Positions 1 to 9,231 are shown, numbered from the stretch's first letter. The stretch: DNA of 64,000 nucleotides from Desulfurococcaceae archaeon MEX13E-LK6-19 (GCA_029637525.1 CP072660.1:893612-957611), one strand, 5' to 3'. Notes: generated from the sequence alone by a model not told the origin. Numbers and translations: made by a program.

Positions 1-597
1 CATATCAAGGAATACTATATCATTGAATAGATAATAGAAACGGCTTCCAGCAACTTGTCCTGCTTTTATAGTATTGCCTAGCTGAAGAACATTTTCAAGC
101 ATGTCGGCGTGTCCAACAGGTTTCCAGTCTATTAGCTCATAATCTACTTTAAATCCATACTTTTCTGTTTGTTCCTTGAATGCTTCAAGATGTCCTTCCC
201 AGACTTTGGGTTTTCCAAAGAACCTTATGGGGACATTATATGTATCGTCAGGGCCTATAGGCACGCTTTCATGAACAATATTGGGCAAGCTGTACAATGC
301 CTTAAGTCTAGCTTCTTCAACCTCTTTTAATTCACGCTCCATTTCTTCCAGTTTTTGGAGAAGCTCTTTTGCTTCCCTGATTTTCTCTTGTTTTTCAGGA
401 CCACTAAGTTTGGGTATCATTTTACTGATCTCATTGTGTTTATGACGGAGCTTCTGTATTTCTGTTAGCATTTTTCTCCATTTAACATCAAGCTCGTAAG
501 CTCTATCAACAATACTTGGGTCCATAAAGCGTTTCTTCACATATTCTTTAAGTTTATCCGGGTTATTTCTCAAGAGTTCTAGTATACTCCAGCTCAA
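1..597 (-). CDS. serS: Seryl-tRNA synthetase, N-terminal part (cut by window edge)
   Basis: Charges tRNA(Ser) with serine in the cytoplasm. Only the first 199 codons are present; the gene runs off the left edge. The translation starts [20 protein letters not shown], followed by a long charged helical hairpin (about residues 30-105), the tRNA-binding coiled-coil arm of SerRS. The start of the catalytic domain follows ([10 protein letters not shown], then [17 protein letters not shown]), typical of class II SerRS before motif 1. No ATG fits. The start is TTG at 597, five bases after AGGTGA, and an in-frame stop lies directly upstream. A TATA-like element at 669-678 would give a leader of about 50 bases. 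The family call is firm; the missing C-terminus cannot be judged. Confidence 0.93.
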   Translation of the reverse strand, partial: MSWSILELLRNNPDKLKEYVKKRFMDPSIVDRAYELDVKWRKMLTEIQKLRHKHNEISKMIPKLSGPEKQEKIREAKELLQKLEEMERELKEVEEARLKALYSLPNIVHESVPIGPDDTYNVPIRFFGKPKVWEGHLEAFKEQTEKYGFKVDYELIDWKPVGHADMLENVLQLGNTIKAGQVAGSRFYYLFNDIVFLDM

Positions 598-668
598 AAT
601 AATTCACCTTGATCATGGACTGGATAGGGTAGTGGTTCTGTATACTATGGGAGAAACATTATCTCGTG

Positions 669-678
669 TTTATAAATA
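669..678 (-). promoter_or_regulatory. TATA-like box for serS
   Basis: On the minus strand this reads TATTTATAAA. It lies about 70-80 bases upstream of the serS TTG start, so transcription would begin near 645 and leave a leader that can hold the Shine-Dalgarno seen there. Position and composition only. Confidence 0.4.
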
Positions 679-737
679 GTTTTATCTCCTAACAAACATG
701 TAATCGCCAATAACACTACATGGTTTTTCAGAGGTAT

Positions 738-1394
738 TCATATAACTGAAAGTATGTCGCGAAGAGAATGAATTACTAGATCTGGTTTATATTTCCATGT
801 TTTTACGTCACAACAGTCACGATTTATCAATATAAACGATATTCCTGCATTACGTGCTGTTATACAATCTATTTCGGCATCACCAATATAGACTGTACAT
901 TCCCGTTGTATACCAGTCTTTTCCATGGCATATATCAATACATCGGGGTGAGGTTTACCTCTAACACCCTTATGCACACCAGATAGTATTTTGAAGTATT
1001 TTATAATGCCGAAGTATTTTGTCATCTCAATAATTCTTTCAATAATACTAGATGATGCTATCCCAAGTACTACATCTTTACGTTTCGACAACGCTTCAAG
1101 AACAGGTATAACATCACTAAATAATTTTGCTTCTTTTCTCCAAAGCTGCTCCATAATGCTTTTTCGTAGTCTGACAAATCTGTCTATAGTTTCTTCATCA
1201 TAGTTGTCTAGAAGAGAACCCTTTACAACATCCATTAGAGGATAGCCGATAAGTTCTCTAACTCTTTTTGGATCGATTTTTATGCCCATCTTTTGTGCGG
1301 CTAATACAAAACTTTTTACGATAACATCTTTTGTATCGACAAGTGTACCATCTAGATCAAATAGGAGCAGTTTTGTATTATCACAAAGTATCAT
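738..1394 (-). CDS. HAD-superfamily hydrolase (phosphoglycolate phosphatase-like)
   Basis: Predicted small-molecule phosphatase of HAD subfamily IA. Motif I is DLDGTLVDT near the N-terminus with both catalytic aspartates. Motif II is in GIASSS, the motif III lysine in RGKPHPDV, and motif IV in YIGDAEIDCITARNAG. The cap between motifs I and II is helical, as in phosphoglycolate phosphatases. A longer frame opens at 1421, but it overlaps the upstream gene and its ATG has no usable spacing to GAGG. The ATG at 1394 lies five bases after the upstream stop and gives a normal N-terminus (MILCDNTKLLLFDLDGTL). It is probably co-transcribed with the MIP18-like gene. Substrate unknown. Confidence 0.85.
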   Translation of the reverse strand: MILCDNTKLLLFDLDGTLVDTKDVIVKSFVLAAQKMGIKIDPKRVRELIGYPLMDVVKGSLLDNYDEETIDRFVRLRKSIMEQLWRKEAKLFSDVIPVLEALSKRKDVVLGIASSSIIERIIEMTKYFGIIKYFKILSGVHKGVRGKPHPDVLIYAMEKTGIQRECTVYIGDAEIDCITARNAGISFILINRDCCDVKTWKYKPDLVIHSLRDILSVI

Positions 1395-1399
1395 AGTAC

Positions 1400-1750
1400 T
1401 TAGACGTTCCTCCGTTTCCATTCCTCAACAATGTCGTATCCATATCTTTCCTTAAACATTCTTCTCCCCTTTTCTGTCATTCTCTCAGGAGTCCATGGGG
1501 GGTCATACACTATTTCTACATCAACATTAATCCCGAGGGTTTTCTCTAATTTTTCTTTGATCATTAGTGGCAGTACGTTTGCAAGAGGACAGAATGGAGT
1601 TGTCAGCGCCATTTTTATTTTGATATTTTTCTTGTCCTCAAACAGTATATCGTATATCATGCCTAGGTTCCAGACATCAATTCCTATTTCCGGATCAATT
1701 ATTGTTTCGAGAACTTCTATGATTTTCTTCCTTAATTCTTCATTGTCCAT
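1400..1750 (-). CDS. MIP18/SufT-like (DUF59) iron-sulfur cluster assembly protein
   Basis: About 116 residues, single DUF59/MIP18 domain. Hallmarks are IDPEIGIDVWNLGMIYD and the segment TTPFCPLANVLP with the conserved cysteine, then a YDPPWTPERMTEKGRR tail as in PaaD/SufT-type proteins. The family helps mature Fe-S proteins, and this window encodes many Fe-S enzymes. The frame opens at 1762 (MVKSMDNEE), but GGTGA lies five bases before the second methionine at 1750, so that start is preferred. It overlaps none of the next gene if that gene starts at 1394. A terminal WKRRNV follows the domain. The exact client is unknown. Confidence 0.85.
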   Translation of the reverse strand: MDNEELRKKIIEVLETIIDPEIGIDVWNLGMIYDILFEDKKNIKIKMALTTPFCPLANVLPLMIKEKLEKTLGINVDVEIVYDPPWTPERMTEKGRRMFKERYGYDIVEEWKRRNV

Positions 1751-1928
1751 TGATTTCACCATTATAACATCTAATCTTTTACATGAATGTAATGACTAAT
1801 AATGTTTTTCATTTTCATACATATCTTCTATAATTAATATCATGATGAATAGTATGTTTGAATTGTTGTATGTGTCTAAGAGTTATTAAAAAATGAATTT
1901 GTTAATATGTCTAAAGAAAAGAAGGATT

Positions 1929-3251
1929 CTAGACTGGTTGTGGATCCATCATTAGTTTTAGTAACTTCGTTGCTTCTTCGTCGGAGATGTCGATACAGTA
2001 GTGTACTTTAATGAATTCTTTTCTGAATTCAGCAACCTTCTTACCGACTTCTTTCGGGTCTTTCTTGTCTATGACTACTTCTCTGAAGAATCTAGCTATT
2101 TCTTTCATATCGCTTTCCTTCATACCCCATCTAGTTACTTCTTGTGTTCCTATTCTGATACCACTTGGGTCTTTGATGTCTTCAGGTCTATCGTATGGTA
2201 GCATGTTCTTGTTAACTATTATATTGGCTTCTTCAAGTAGTTTTGCTACTTTTGCTCCTCTACCAAATTCTTTGACGTCAGCTACTATTGTGTGGCTTGT
2301 TGTGAATCCTTTATCTTCGGCTAATACCTTAAATCCTTCTTCTACTAGTGCTTGTGCTAGTGCTTTGGCATTCCTAACTATTTGTCTAGCATACTCTTCA
2401 CCGTACTTCATCATCTCATAGGCCGTAATAGCTAGTGCTGGTAGCCTATGTAGATGGTGGTTTGAGACGAATCTTGGGAATACTACTTTTGCTATGATCT
2501 TGTAGTCTTCTTCATTAGATGTAGCAATGAGGCCTCCCTGTGGACCAGGGAATGTCTTGTGTGTGGATGAGGTTAATACATCGGCTCCAAGTTTTAATGG
2601 GTTCTCCCATACTTTGCCGACAATAAGTCCTAGCACATGGGCCACGTCGTGTATCAATTTTGCTCCTACGGCATGCGCTGCCTCTGCCAGCTCTTTTGTT
2701 GGGTGAGGGAACAAGTATACGCTCGCGCCAAGTGTTACAATCTTTGGCTTAACTTCTTCTATCATCTTGACGGCTTTATCAACATCTATATTGAATTCTT
2801 CTAGACTAAACGGGAGCTCTATCTGTTCAATACCTAGAGCACCTAGGGTACCGTACCTAGTATGACTTACATGAGCACCGGCTTGTACAGGTGCAACACA
2901 TGCTTTATCTCCTGGTTTTGCAAACGAGTAGAATGCGGTTGCGTTAGCTATGGTTCCACTAATAGGTCTTAAATCAACATAGGGTGTGTCAAGGAGTTTA
3001 CTCATGAGCTCCATTGCTTTTACTTCCATTTGATCAACATAAATAAGTCCCTGATAGTATCTTTTAAACGGTTTACCTTCCGCATAACGATGCATCATAT
3101 CGGTCAAATAGAATATCGTGGCAAGAGGGCTCATTTTATTCTCGCTTGCAATAAGATTTATTGTCTGACGTTCACGCCAGTAATTGTGTTTAAGAACTAT
3201 GTCGAGTATTTCAGCTAAGTCAGAGGGGAGTTTTTGAAGAATCTCAGACAA
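1929..3251 (-). CDS. glyA: Serine hydroxymethyltransferase
   Basis: PLP-dependent interconversion of serine and glycine with transfer of a one-carbon unit to a pterin carrier. The catalytic lysine lies in [13 protein letters not shown] (residue 237 of the 445-residue frame), preceded by [10 protein letters not shown] with the PLP-binding Asp/His. [11 protein letters not shown] and the substrate-binding RYYQG are near the N-terminus. The length matches archaeal SHMTs. The longest frame starts TTG at 3266, but GAGGTGA is placed for the TTG at 3251, giving [12 protein letters not shown]. An A+T-rich 60-base gap separates it from the upstream unknown gene and may hold its promoter. The pterin used cannot be told from sequence. 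Confidence 0.95.
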   Translation of the reverse strand: MSEILQKLPSDLAEILDIVLKHNYWRERQTINLIASENKMSPLATIFYLTDMMHRYAEGKPFKRYYQGLIYVDQMEVKAMELMSKLLDTPYVDLRPISGTIANATAFYSFAKPGDKACVAPVQAGAHVSHTRYGTLGALGIEQIELPFSLEEFNIDVDKAVKMIEEVKPKIVTLGASVYLFPHPTKELAEAAHAVGAKLIHDVAHVLGLIVGKVWENPLKLGADVLTSSTHKTFPGPQGGLIATSNEEDYKIIAKVVFPRFVSNHHLHRLPALAITAYEMMKYGEEYARQIVRNAKALAQALVEEGFKVLAEDKGFTTSHTIVADVKEFGRGAKVAKLLEEANIIVNKNMLPYDRPEDIKDPSGIRIGTQEVTRWGMKESDMKEIARFFREVVIDKKDPKEVGKKVAEFRKEFIKVHYCIDISDEEATKLLKLMMDPQPV

Positions 3252-3327
3252 AGTCTCACCTCTCAAGAACTAAAATATGTGAAATAGATGATAAAAACTT
3301 ATTTCATAAAACCTTTTTTACTGTATT

Positions 3328-3660
3328 TTATTTAGAACTAAAGATCTTTTTGAGCTTCTTAAGAAAGCCTTCCTTCTTTTCAGTGACCTGTTGTTCCCCG
3401 AATAAGAATTGTCTCTGGATAGCGGCTACGGGCATTCGTGAATATTCTTCGGCCTTCTTAACAAGAACAGATAATTCTTCATCGGTAGCATAATTAAGCG
3501 GCATGCCTTCTCTATTATTTTTGTTCCATCTTTCATATAATGAGTTTAGTATACTCTGCACATCAGGGTCTCCATAGAACCCTGCTTTTCTCCATTGGTC
3601 TTTGCTTTCATCGATTAAAGATATGATTCTATTTATTGCTTCTTGGCGATCAAACTTCAT
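3328..3660 (-). CDS. Small hypothetical protein
   Basis: I do not recognise this 110-residue protein. It is mostly helical and charged, has no membrane segment or signal, and ends in a basic tail (FLKKLKKIF). The centre carries GFYGDPDVQSILNSLYERW, and the last third has VAAIQRQFLFGEQQV. It lies eight bases downstream of the ribose-1,5-bisphosphate isomerase gene on the same strand, so it is probably in that operon. The helical pattern and basic tail suggest a small partner protein rather than an enzyme; that is only inference. Coding is supported by tight spacing to its neighbour and ordinary codon use. Confidence 0.7.
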   Translation of the reverse strand: MKFDRQEAINRIISLIDESKDQWRKAGFYGDPDVQSILNSLYERWNKNNREGMPLNYATDEELSVLVKKAEEYSRMPVAAIQRQFLFGEQQVTEKKEGFLKKLKKIFSSK

Positions 3661-3667
3661 GCCGGAT

Positions 3668-4669
3668 TTACTCCTCTATAGTCTCTTCAAACTTTAATCT
3701 AGCGAACTCACCTTGTTTAATCTTACTGAGAGCCCAGCCGAATCTATCCATGAGCACCAGTATAGCTGCCTGTGGCGGTATTACTCCCCTCTCTGTTATT
3801 ATTGCGTCAATGTACTCGGGAGGAGTTACATCAAATGAGGGATTGAGTACTTCTATGTTTGGATGCTTCTTTATCCACTCTTCACTAACTATTTCTGTTG
3901 GCGGTCTGAACTCTATTGGCACAAGCTCGCCTATTACGGTTGCTGGAGAGAATTTGTACGTCTCTGCCGCGACAAACACTCTTACACGTGCTTCATGAGC
4001 TGCCAAGGCTACTTGACTTGTACCAATCTTGTTTACTACCGCTCCATTACTAGCTATAGTGTCAGCCCCTACAACTACTTGATCTACTTCATGCATTATG
4101 TAGCGGACGGCACTATCAGGTATCTGAGTGGCTGGCACACCTGCTTCAAGTAGATGACGCATAGTTATTCTTCCTTGATAGAATGGCCTTGTCTCAGTAC
4201 TATAGACCTTCCTTATTTTGCCCATTTTGTATGCTGTAACTATTACTGATACCGAGGCAGTACTATGGCAATGAGTTAAAACTACTGCATCATCCTTTAT
4301 TCTGCGAGCACCTATTTCGCCAATCTTCTTTACAGCCTCTAGGCTTTCTTGTATGAATCTATCAGCAGTATTAACTACAGTTTCAATAAGCTCCTTGACG
4401 CTCCCGCGAGCAGTCATTAATCTGTACATAACGTAAAGAACAGCATTGGGAAGACTAACAGCTGTTGGTCTCGTCGAGATTATTAAGTCGGCTATTCGTG
4501 CCATGTATTTCCGGAAGCTCTGTTCATTCATAGGGCCCTTGTACTCTAGTGCTGCAATTTTTAATGCCTCCGCTGCTGCTCGAGCTATTCTCCCAGCTCC
4601 ACGTATTCTCATAGTCTTTATTCCTTCGGCTATCTCGAGAACCTTAGGCGGAACCTCCATTTCAGACAC
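3668..4669 (-). CDS. Ribose-1,5-bisphosphate isomerase (eIF2B alpha-like family)
   Basis: Predicted to convert ribose-1,5-bisphosphate to ribulose-1,5-bisphosphate in the archaeal AMP/nucleoside pathway. It belongs to the eIF2B-alpha/MtnA family. The N-terminus carries MRIRGAGRIARAAAEAL, typical of the archaeal enzyme. The catalytic pair of the family is visible: Cys134 in LTHCHSTA and Asp203 in VGADTIASNGAVVNKIGTS. The C-terminus has FDVTPPEYIDAIITERGVIPP. The length of 333 matches the characterised Thermococcus enzyme (about 322). Its start overlaps the end of the upstream paralogue by eight bases, indicating an operon. Alternative: a true eIF2B-like subunit, less likely because both catalytic residues are kept. 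Confidence 0.85.
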   Translation of the reverse strand: MSEMEVPPKVLEIAEGIKTMRIRGAGRIARAAAEALKIAALEYKGPMNEQSFRKYMARIADLIISTRPTAVSLPNAVLYVMYRLMTARGSVKELIETVVNTADRFIQESLEAVKKIGEIGARRIKDDAVVLTHCHSTASVSVIVTAYKMGKIRKVYSTETRPFYQGRITMRHLLEAGVPATQIPDSAVRYIMHEVDQVVVGADTIASNGAVVNKIGTSQVALAAHEARVRVFVAAETYKFSPATVIGELVPIEFRPPTEIVSEEWIKKHPNIEVLNPSFDVTPPEYIDAIITERGVIPPQAAILVLMDRFGWALSKIKQGEFARLKFEETIEE

Positions 4670-5648
4670 CTTGGTAAATCTGTTTTACTTTTTCTACAAC
4701 CTCTTCTATACTAGGCAAGCTAGGAGGCCAGGAACCATATACTTCCTTTAATACAACAGGTAAGGCTTGTGGAGCGAAAAGCCCTTGCTCTGTAGCAATT
4801 CCATCTATATAGTTTGGTGGTGTTACATCAAATAATGGTGCTCGTGCATTATAGTTTTCGGGCATTGAAGCAAATACATCAGGGCTCATGAGTCTTCTCC
4901 AGTCTCCTTCGGGAAGTTTTACTAGCTCTCCAAATAATGTTTCAATACTAAACTTCGTTGTTGGTGCAATATAGAATACTCTTACCCGTGCCTCATAGGC
5001 AATCAAGCTTATGAGGCTTGAACCGACTTTGCTTATAACAGCACCATTTATTGCCACTGCTTCCGAACCCATTAACACTTTGTCAACATCCTTCATGAAG
5101 TATCTTGCACCAGAGTCTACAATCAATTTTACCTTATGTCCTAGCTCAGCAATTTTTTCAGCCGTAATAAGACCCTCCATCCCGGGTCTAGACTCTGTAA
5201 CATAAACTGTTAATCGTTTACCCTCATTTGCAGCGTATTCAAAAGCTTTTAATACACATATACTCCTGCTATTAGTCATGACTACTTCTCCGTCAAGAAG
5301 TCTTCGTGAAGCTATTAATGCGGCTTCATTACATTCTTCAACAACTTTTCTTCTCCAGAGCTCAATGGATTTAAAGAGGTTTTCTCTAGTCTTATCATAC
5401 ATTATATTGTCCTCATAGCCTTCAGCAATAATCAATCCAAGATCTCTTAATATGTTATGGGCTTGTGCAGAAGTAGGTCTTTCAAGCATTGTTTTCTCGA
5501 CAATGTCTATGAAAGCTCTTGCTAATGACTTATAGTCTGTTGTTTTCTCAAAAGAAGCCCTTATTTCATCGAGAAGCTTTAAGGAGTATTCAGTTGCTGT
5601 AAAACCTATATTAAAACCATGTTTCTTAAGTTCTTCAATAAAATCCAT
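4662..5648 (-). CDS. eIF2B/R15P-isomerase family paralogue lacking the catalytic Cys and Asp
   Basis: 328 residues, homologous along its length to the next gene downstream (FDVTPPNYIDGIATEQGLFAPQALP matches its C-terminus). At the catalytic positions it differs: VVMTNSRSICVL replaces VVLTHCHSTASV, so Ser stands where the Cys is, and MGSEAVAINGAV replaces VGADTIASNGAV, so Glu stands for Asp. The sugar-phosphate fold is therefore kept while isomerase chemistry is probably lost. It could be a regulatory or structural partner forming a hetero-oligomer with the active copy, or an eIF2B-like nucleotide sensor. The eight-base overlap with the active gene favours joint expression. The N-terminal 100 residues are a helical eIF2B-type domain. 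Confidence 0.8.
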   Translation of the reverse strand: MDFIEELKKHGFNIGFTATEYSLKLLDEIRASFEKTTDYKSLARAFIDIVEKTMLERPTSAQAHNILRDLGLIIAEGYEDNIMYDKTRENLFKSIELWRRKVVEECNEAALIASRRLLDGEVVMTNSRSICVLKAFEYAANEGKRLTVYVTESRPGMEGLITAEKIAELGHKVKLIVDSGARYFMKDVDKVLMGSEAVAINGAVISKVGSSLISLIAYEARVRVFYIAPTTKFSIETLFGELVKLPEGDWRRLMSPDVFASMPENYNARAPLFDVTPPNYIDGIATEQGLFAPQALPVVLKEVYGSWPPSLPSIEEVVEKVKQIYQGV

Positions 5649-5708
5649 TTAGGACCACCGCTTGTTAATTTATACTATTGTCAAAAGAGGTGTATAAGAA
5701 GTATTTGC

Positions 5709-6590
5709 TCAACTCTTTTCTAAAACTAGTGATAAAGCTTTCTCAGCAGCTTCAGAAGGCTTTATGACAACATGTTTTTCTTGTAAACGAGGCTCCCAAT
5801 CAAGCACAAGTACAGGGTTCTTAAGAAGGCTTATTACTGGTGCTGTCTCATATGCCAGTAAACCAGGTACCGTACCATAGACTGCAAGAGCTCTCCTATA
5901 ATCATCTCCTTTATACAACAATATCTTACCGGGAGCAACAACAAATACATAATCGGCCTTTATAGCAGAGGGTATAGGCAATGCAACGTTATTGAAACTC
6001 TCTATAACAAGAACATCTGATTCCTTCTCAAGTCTTTCCTGGATTAGTGCTAAGCCATTAATAATAGTTGGCGACTCAAGTAGTTTGAGAAATATTTGCG
6101 AAGTAGTTTTCATAACGTTCTTTATCTTATTCTTGAGAATTTCAAGGTCAGTTCTTAGGGACTTTATTGTTTTAACATAATTGTCCTCGATCACATAATG
6201 TGTTGTAGTATAAACCTCACCATATGGAAGCGTTATACGGGCCAGCACGGCCTGTTTTTCTAGAAGACTACTATCATCAATATATCTCCTGTAGTCGTTC
6301 TCATAAAGTGATGGATCAGGAGGAGCTAAGAGTATATCAATAGGGGATAGTATCTCTATCATGTTGGTTAAACCAGAAACCCTTGCTAGTTTATAGGCGT
6401 CCTCACCAACTAGTGTACCAAGTTCAATACTATACTTCAATGTATTGTATTGATACCATGCATTATGTCCGCCAACAGGCTTGAAAGGTATTGCTTTAAC
6501 TCCGTACTCCTTTAATAACTCGATCAACTCCATAACCCATGTTGTCTTGCCAGCGTCATACCTTAGCAAACCTATAACCAGTATAATCAT
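5709..6590 (-). CDS. BioD/CobQ-like P-loop ATPase
   Basis: 293 residues with a P-loop at the very N-terminus: VIGLLRYDAGKTTWVMELI. GxxxxxxGKT recalls dethiobiotin synthetase and CobQ-type amidoligase ATPases. Further on are FKPVGGHNAWYQYNT, where BioD-like enzymes bind substrate, and ADYVFVVAPGKILLY near the C-terminus. The middle (about 110-180) is helical. The function is not known to me. The start gives the hydrophobic beta strand of the P-loop as residues 2-6, so no longer start is needed. It lies about 60 bases upstream of the eIF2B-family pair on the same strand; a functional link is not evident. Confidence 0.65.
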   Translation of the reverse strand: MIILVIGLLRYDAGKTTWVMELIELLKEYGVKAIPFKPVGGHNAWYQYNTLKYSIELGTLVGEDAYKLARVSGLTNMIEILSPIDILLAPPDPSLYENDYRRYIDDSSLLEKQAVLARITLPYGEVYTTTHYVIEDNYVKTIKSLRTDLEILKNKIKNVMKTTSQIFLKLLESPTIINGLALIQERLEKESDVLVIESFNNVALPIPSAIKADYVFVVAPGKILLYKGDDYRRALAVYGTVPGLLAYETAPVISLLKNPVLVLDWEPRLQEKHVVIKPSEAAEKALSLVLEKS

Positions 6591-6735
6591 TAACTATCAC
6601 CGTCTCATATCCCTCTTCACGATAGGATATTGTATATTACCTCAATTATATCATGTAGAGAAACCCCAAAGTTAATTTTTAATTTAGTAACCTACATTAC
6701 TATTCCTACTTAGATTGATTCACTGGGTGTAGCCC

Positions 6736-8463
6736 ATGAATAGAGTAGCTGTGTATGCACTAGTAATAGCTTTGCTATTAACGACGTTCGTCTCTCCAGT
6801 ACTTTCATCGGATGAAGTAGAACATGCCTATAAACGAATAGCAGTAATAATAGTTCCTGGGCTTTCTTACAACGATGTCATAAAGTATTACAGTAATTCA
6901 TCAATTATAGACTTGAACAAATCATCAATACTAGAAGTAGAGCCATTCCCGCCATACACTAGTTTATACTATGAACTATCAATAGTCAACGGTATATCAT
7001 GGGATCTAAAGCAAGGAATACCTCTAGCCAATAAAACCCTTTTGGTTCCCGGTGAGAACAAAACCTATGAGCCATGGGTTATAGTTAATCAAAGCATAGT
7101 AGACTATGCTTGGGGGCAATGGAAGACTGTTTTCATAGGTATTCATGGCATAGATGTTAAACGTATAAACAATACAGTTAATTTCGACTACAATATAACG
7201 TACAAGCAAATACCACCAGCACTGTTTACATTAAAGATAAACTCAAGTACAAAGTGGGACTTAATTAATGGAACAATATATCTCTTTGCAGAGAACAATA
7301 CATTAAAGCTTAAGATAGATAATGAGACAAGCGATATTAAAGACAATGTATCATCGATAATAACGCTAAATATAACTAATTCCAAGTACTTAGAACCAGG
7401 ATTATATGACATAAAGTTCTATGTCTTCAAAATAAATAATGAGACCTACAAATTAGTTACACTAGGAACTATAAGGAGAGATCAAGTATTCTCAGCAAAT
7501 ACTATAGGCTTCGACAAACCCATAACACCTCATATACCAGCAGGATTAATGAATGATTTGACGAAAGAGGAGTTCTTATTCCTAGCAAGGGAACTAACAA
7601 AATTCTATAAAGATATAGTCAGTCATGTTTTCACGGAGACAGGGTTAACACAAACGGTGCTAATCAATTACCCGTTAATAGAAGAAGCGGAAAGGATACT
7701 AGTCAGCAGTAACGATGGGGAGTTCAATAATAATCTTACATCGATAATTTACAAAGGCCTTGAAGATCTAGTAGAAACTATATACAACCACTTAGGAAAA
7801 GATGAAACCTTAGTAGTACTATTCTCTCCGTACACCTATACCAAGGCAAACGACACGCTAATAGATATTGAGGCTTCTTCAATAATAACTCCAGGTATAG
7901 TGAAATATAATGATACACTAGTGGATGCGTTATTGAATAATAATATAGAGTTCTCAATAAAAACGATTAATGGTGAGAAAATAATTCTGATAGATAGTGA
8001 TAAAGTGTCGTTTAATAAAATAGTCTATGGCAATGGTGTATTGGTTCTAGTAAACATTGACAAGAAATCCATTGTTGAAACAATTGACTCCAATACAGTA
8101 CTTGGATACATTATGAGTTTATCAAATGTCCTAGGATACGGCGGAGTCTCCCTCTTAGAAAAATATCATAGTTTGAGTGTTGAATACAATAAACTCAAAA
8201 CAGATTATGATATCTTGAATGCGACTGCAGAGGACCTAAAAAGACAAATCAATGACTTAAACAAAGAGCTTGGTGATGTACGAGCCGACTATGAAAATCT
8301 AACTAGCAAACTAGCTGAATTAGAGAAGGAACTGGAAGCAGAAAAGCAGAAAACGAGTTCTCTAACTACGTTCCTGACAGCAGGTATGGCCAGCATTGTA
8401 GTAATAGCAGTTATTTATGGTTTAATAGTGAGAAGTATAGCGAAAGGTGGTAGATCAAAATAA
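6736..8463 (+). CDS. Membrane-anchored extracellular protein with a degenerate alkaline-phosphatase-like domain
   Basis: 575 residues. A signal peptide covers residues 1-24 (MNRVAVYALVIALLLTTF, cut near SSDE). The ectodomain is rich in N-glycosylation sequons (NNT, NGT, NSS, NDT). A coiled coil spans about 470-540 (VEYNKLKTDYDILNATAEDL, then EKELEAEKQ), followed by one membrane helix and a basic tail (RSIAKGGRSK). The start of the mature part, KRIAVIIVPGLSYNDVI, and later KDETLVVLFSPYT resemble strands of alkaline-phosphatase/PglZ-type folds, but the metal ligands are not visible; this is weak inference. GGGTG lies six bases before the ATG. It has no obvious operon partner. Confidence 0.75.
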   Translation: MNRVAVYALVIALLLTTFVSPVLSSDEVEHAYKRIAVIIVPGLSYNDVIKYYSNSSIIDLNKSSILEVEPFPPYTSLYYELSIVNGISWDLKQGIPLANKTLLVPGENKTYEPWVIVNQSIVDYAWGQWKTVFIGIHGIDVKRINNTVNFDYNITYKQIPPALFTLKINSSTKWDLINGTIYLFAENNTLKLKIDNETSDIKDNVSSIITLNITNSKYLEPGLYDIKFYVFKINNETYKLVTLGTIRRDQVFSANTIGFDKPITPHIPAGLMNDLTKEEFLFLARELTKFYKDIVSHVFTETGLTQTVLINYPLIEEAERILVSSNDGEFNNNLTSIIYKGLEDLVETIYNHLGKDETLVVLFSPYTYTKANDTLIDIEASSIITPGIVKYNDTLVDALLNNNIEFSIKTINGEKIILIDSDKVSFNKIVYGNGVLVLVNIDKKSIVETIDSNTVLGYIMSLSNVLGYGGVSLLEKYHSLSVEYNKLKTDYDILNATAEDLKRQINDLNKELGDVRADYENLTSKLAELEKELEAEKQKTSSLTTFLTAGMASIVVIAVIYGLIVRSIAKGGRSK

Positions 8464-8502
8464 AGTTATGATTTCCAATAATTTATTTCACAAAAACAGT
8501 TT

Positions 8503-9000
8503 TTATGAAAACTCTCTTAAAACATTAACAAGACCTGTTGAATAAGCCATCCATAAGAAGAAGATCAGTATTGATATGAATATTCCAAATCCATTGTAAA
8601 ACTTATTGTCAGACTTTATCCTTCCTAATCTAAGCCTTGCTGATGATATGGGCCATAGAATAAATACTCCCCTTGGAGTAAATGAGTCAAAGAACACGTG
8701 GGCAAGAGCACCGAGAAGAAATGACAGTGCCATGTACTTACTGTATAGAGGTATGTACTTTGGCTCTAAAGTACCCCAATTTACGAATAAACTATAGGCG
8801 CCAACGTATATTATTACCGTAGCTGTAGCTATGGCGAAGATGTTGTGAAGACTCTTTCTATGCCTAAATTTTAAGTCTATGTCTGGAAAGTATCCTCCAA
8901 TCCAACCAAATATTAGACTTGGAAAGAAGACTAGAGCATTATTCCATGCCAAGAGCACACCTAGAGATGCGCCCATTAGGGCATGAACGCTTCTCCTCAT
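8503..9000 (-). CDS. DUF457/YdjM-like membrane-bound metal-dependent hydrolase
   Basis: Small integral membrane protein of the DUF457 family (often annotated as membrane-bound metal-dependent hydrolase). It has four to five hydrophobic segments and the conserved polar motifs HALMGASLG, GGYFPDIDLKFRHRKSLHN and AHVFFDSFTPRGV, where His and Asp residues form the presumed metal site. The frame is open to 9063, but family members begin just before the first histidine, so the ATG at 9000 (MRRSVHALMGAS) is chosen. The upstream extension would add 21 residues of no clear function. Substrate unknown. Confidence 0.82.
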   Translation of the reverse strand: MRRSVHALMGASLGVLLAWNNALVFFPSLIFGWIGGYFPDIDLKFRHRKSLHNIFAIATATVIIYVGAYSLFVNWGTLEPKYIPLYSKYMALSFLLGALAHVFFDSFTPRGVFILWPISSARLRLGRIKSDNKFYNGFGIFISILIFFLWMAYSTGLVNVLREFS

Positions 9001-9084
9001 TTCTTGATACACCTTATCAATACGATATATCTCCAGGAGACTTAATAATGTTGTGGAAACCATGAAAGAAAAATTAAAAACATT

Positions 9085-9093
9085 TTTTATAAA
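9085..9093 (+). promoter_or_regulatory. TATA box of the sRNA candidate at 9119
   Basis: TTTTATAAA about 26-34 bases before the first conserved base of the C/D-like RNA. The spacing fits an archaeal TATA box for a stand-alone RNA gene starting near 9117. Confidence 0.45.
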
Positions 9094-9118
9094 CTAGTTA
9101 CTATGAAACCTAGGACTA

Positions 9119-9180
9119 CGTGGATGAAGAAATACCCCGGAAGCGACCGAAGGCGTGACGAAGTGGTCCTCTGCTGACAC
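9119..9180 (+). ncRNA. C/D-box-like sRNA candidate (variant C box GTGGATGA)
   Basis: A G+C-rich block in an otherwise A+T-rich gap. In order it shows the C-box-like GTGGATGA (ending at 9127), the D'-like CCGA (9147-9150), the C'-like GTGACGA (9155-9161), a 12-base guide-like stretch (9162-9173) and the D box CTGA (9174-9177). Bases GTG before the C core can pair with CAC after the D box, as in a kink-turn stem. A TATA box sits about 30 bases upstream. The same 13-base start recurs at 26593 in front of ogt. The first C box has one mismatch to the consensus and the first guide is long (19 bases), so confidence is moderate. Confidence 0.5.
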
Positions 9181-9231
9181 ACTTTACGAGTTTTGTACCT
9201 TAATTGCCAGTTTGTATACTTACTATAAAAA

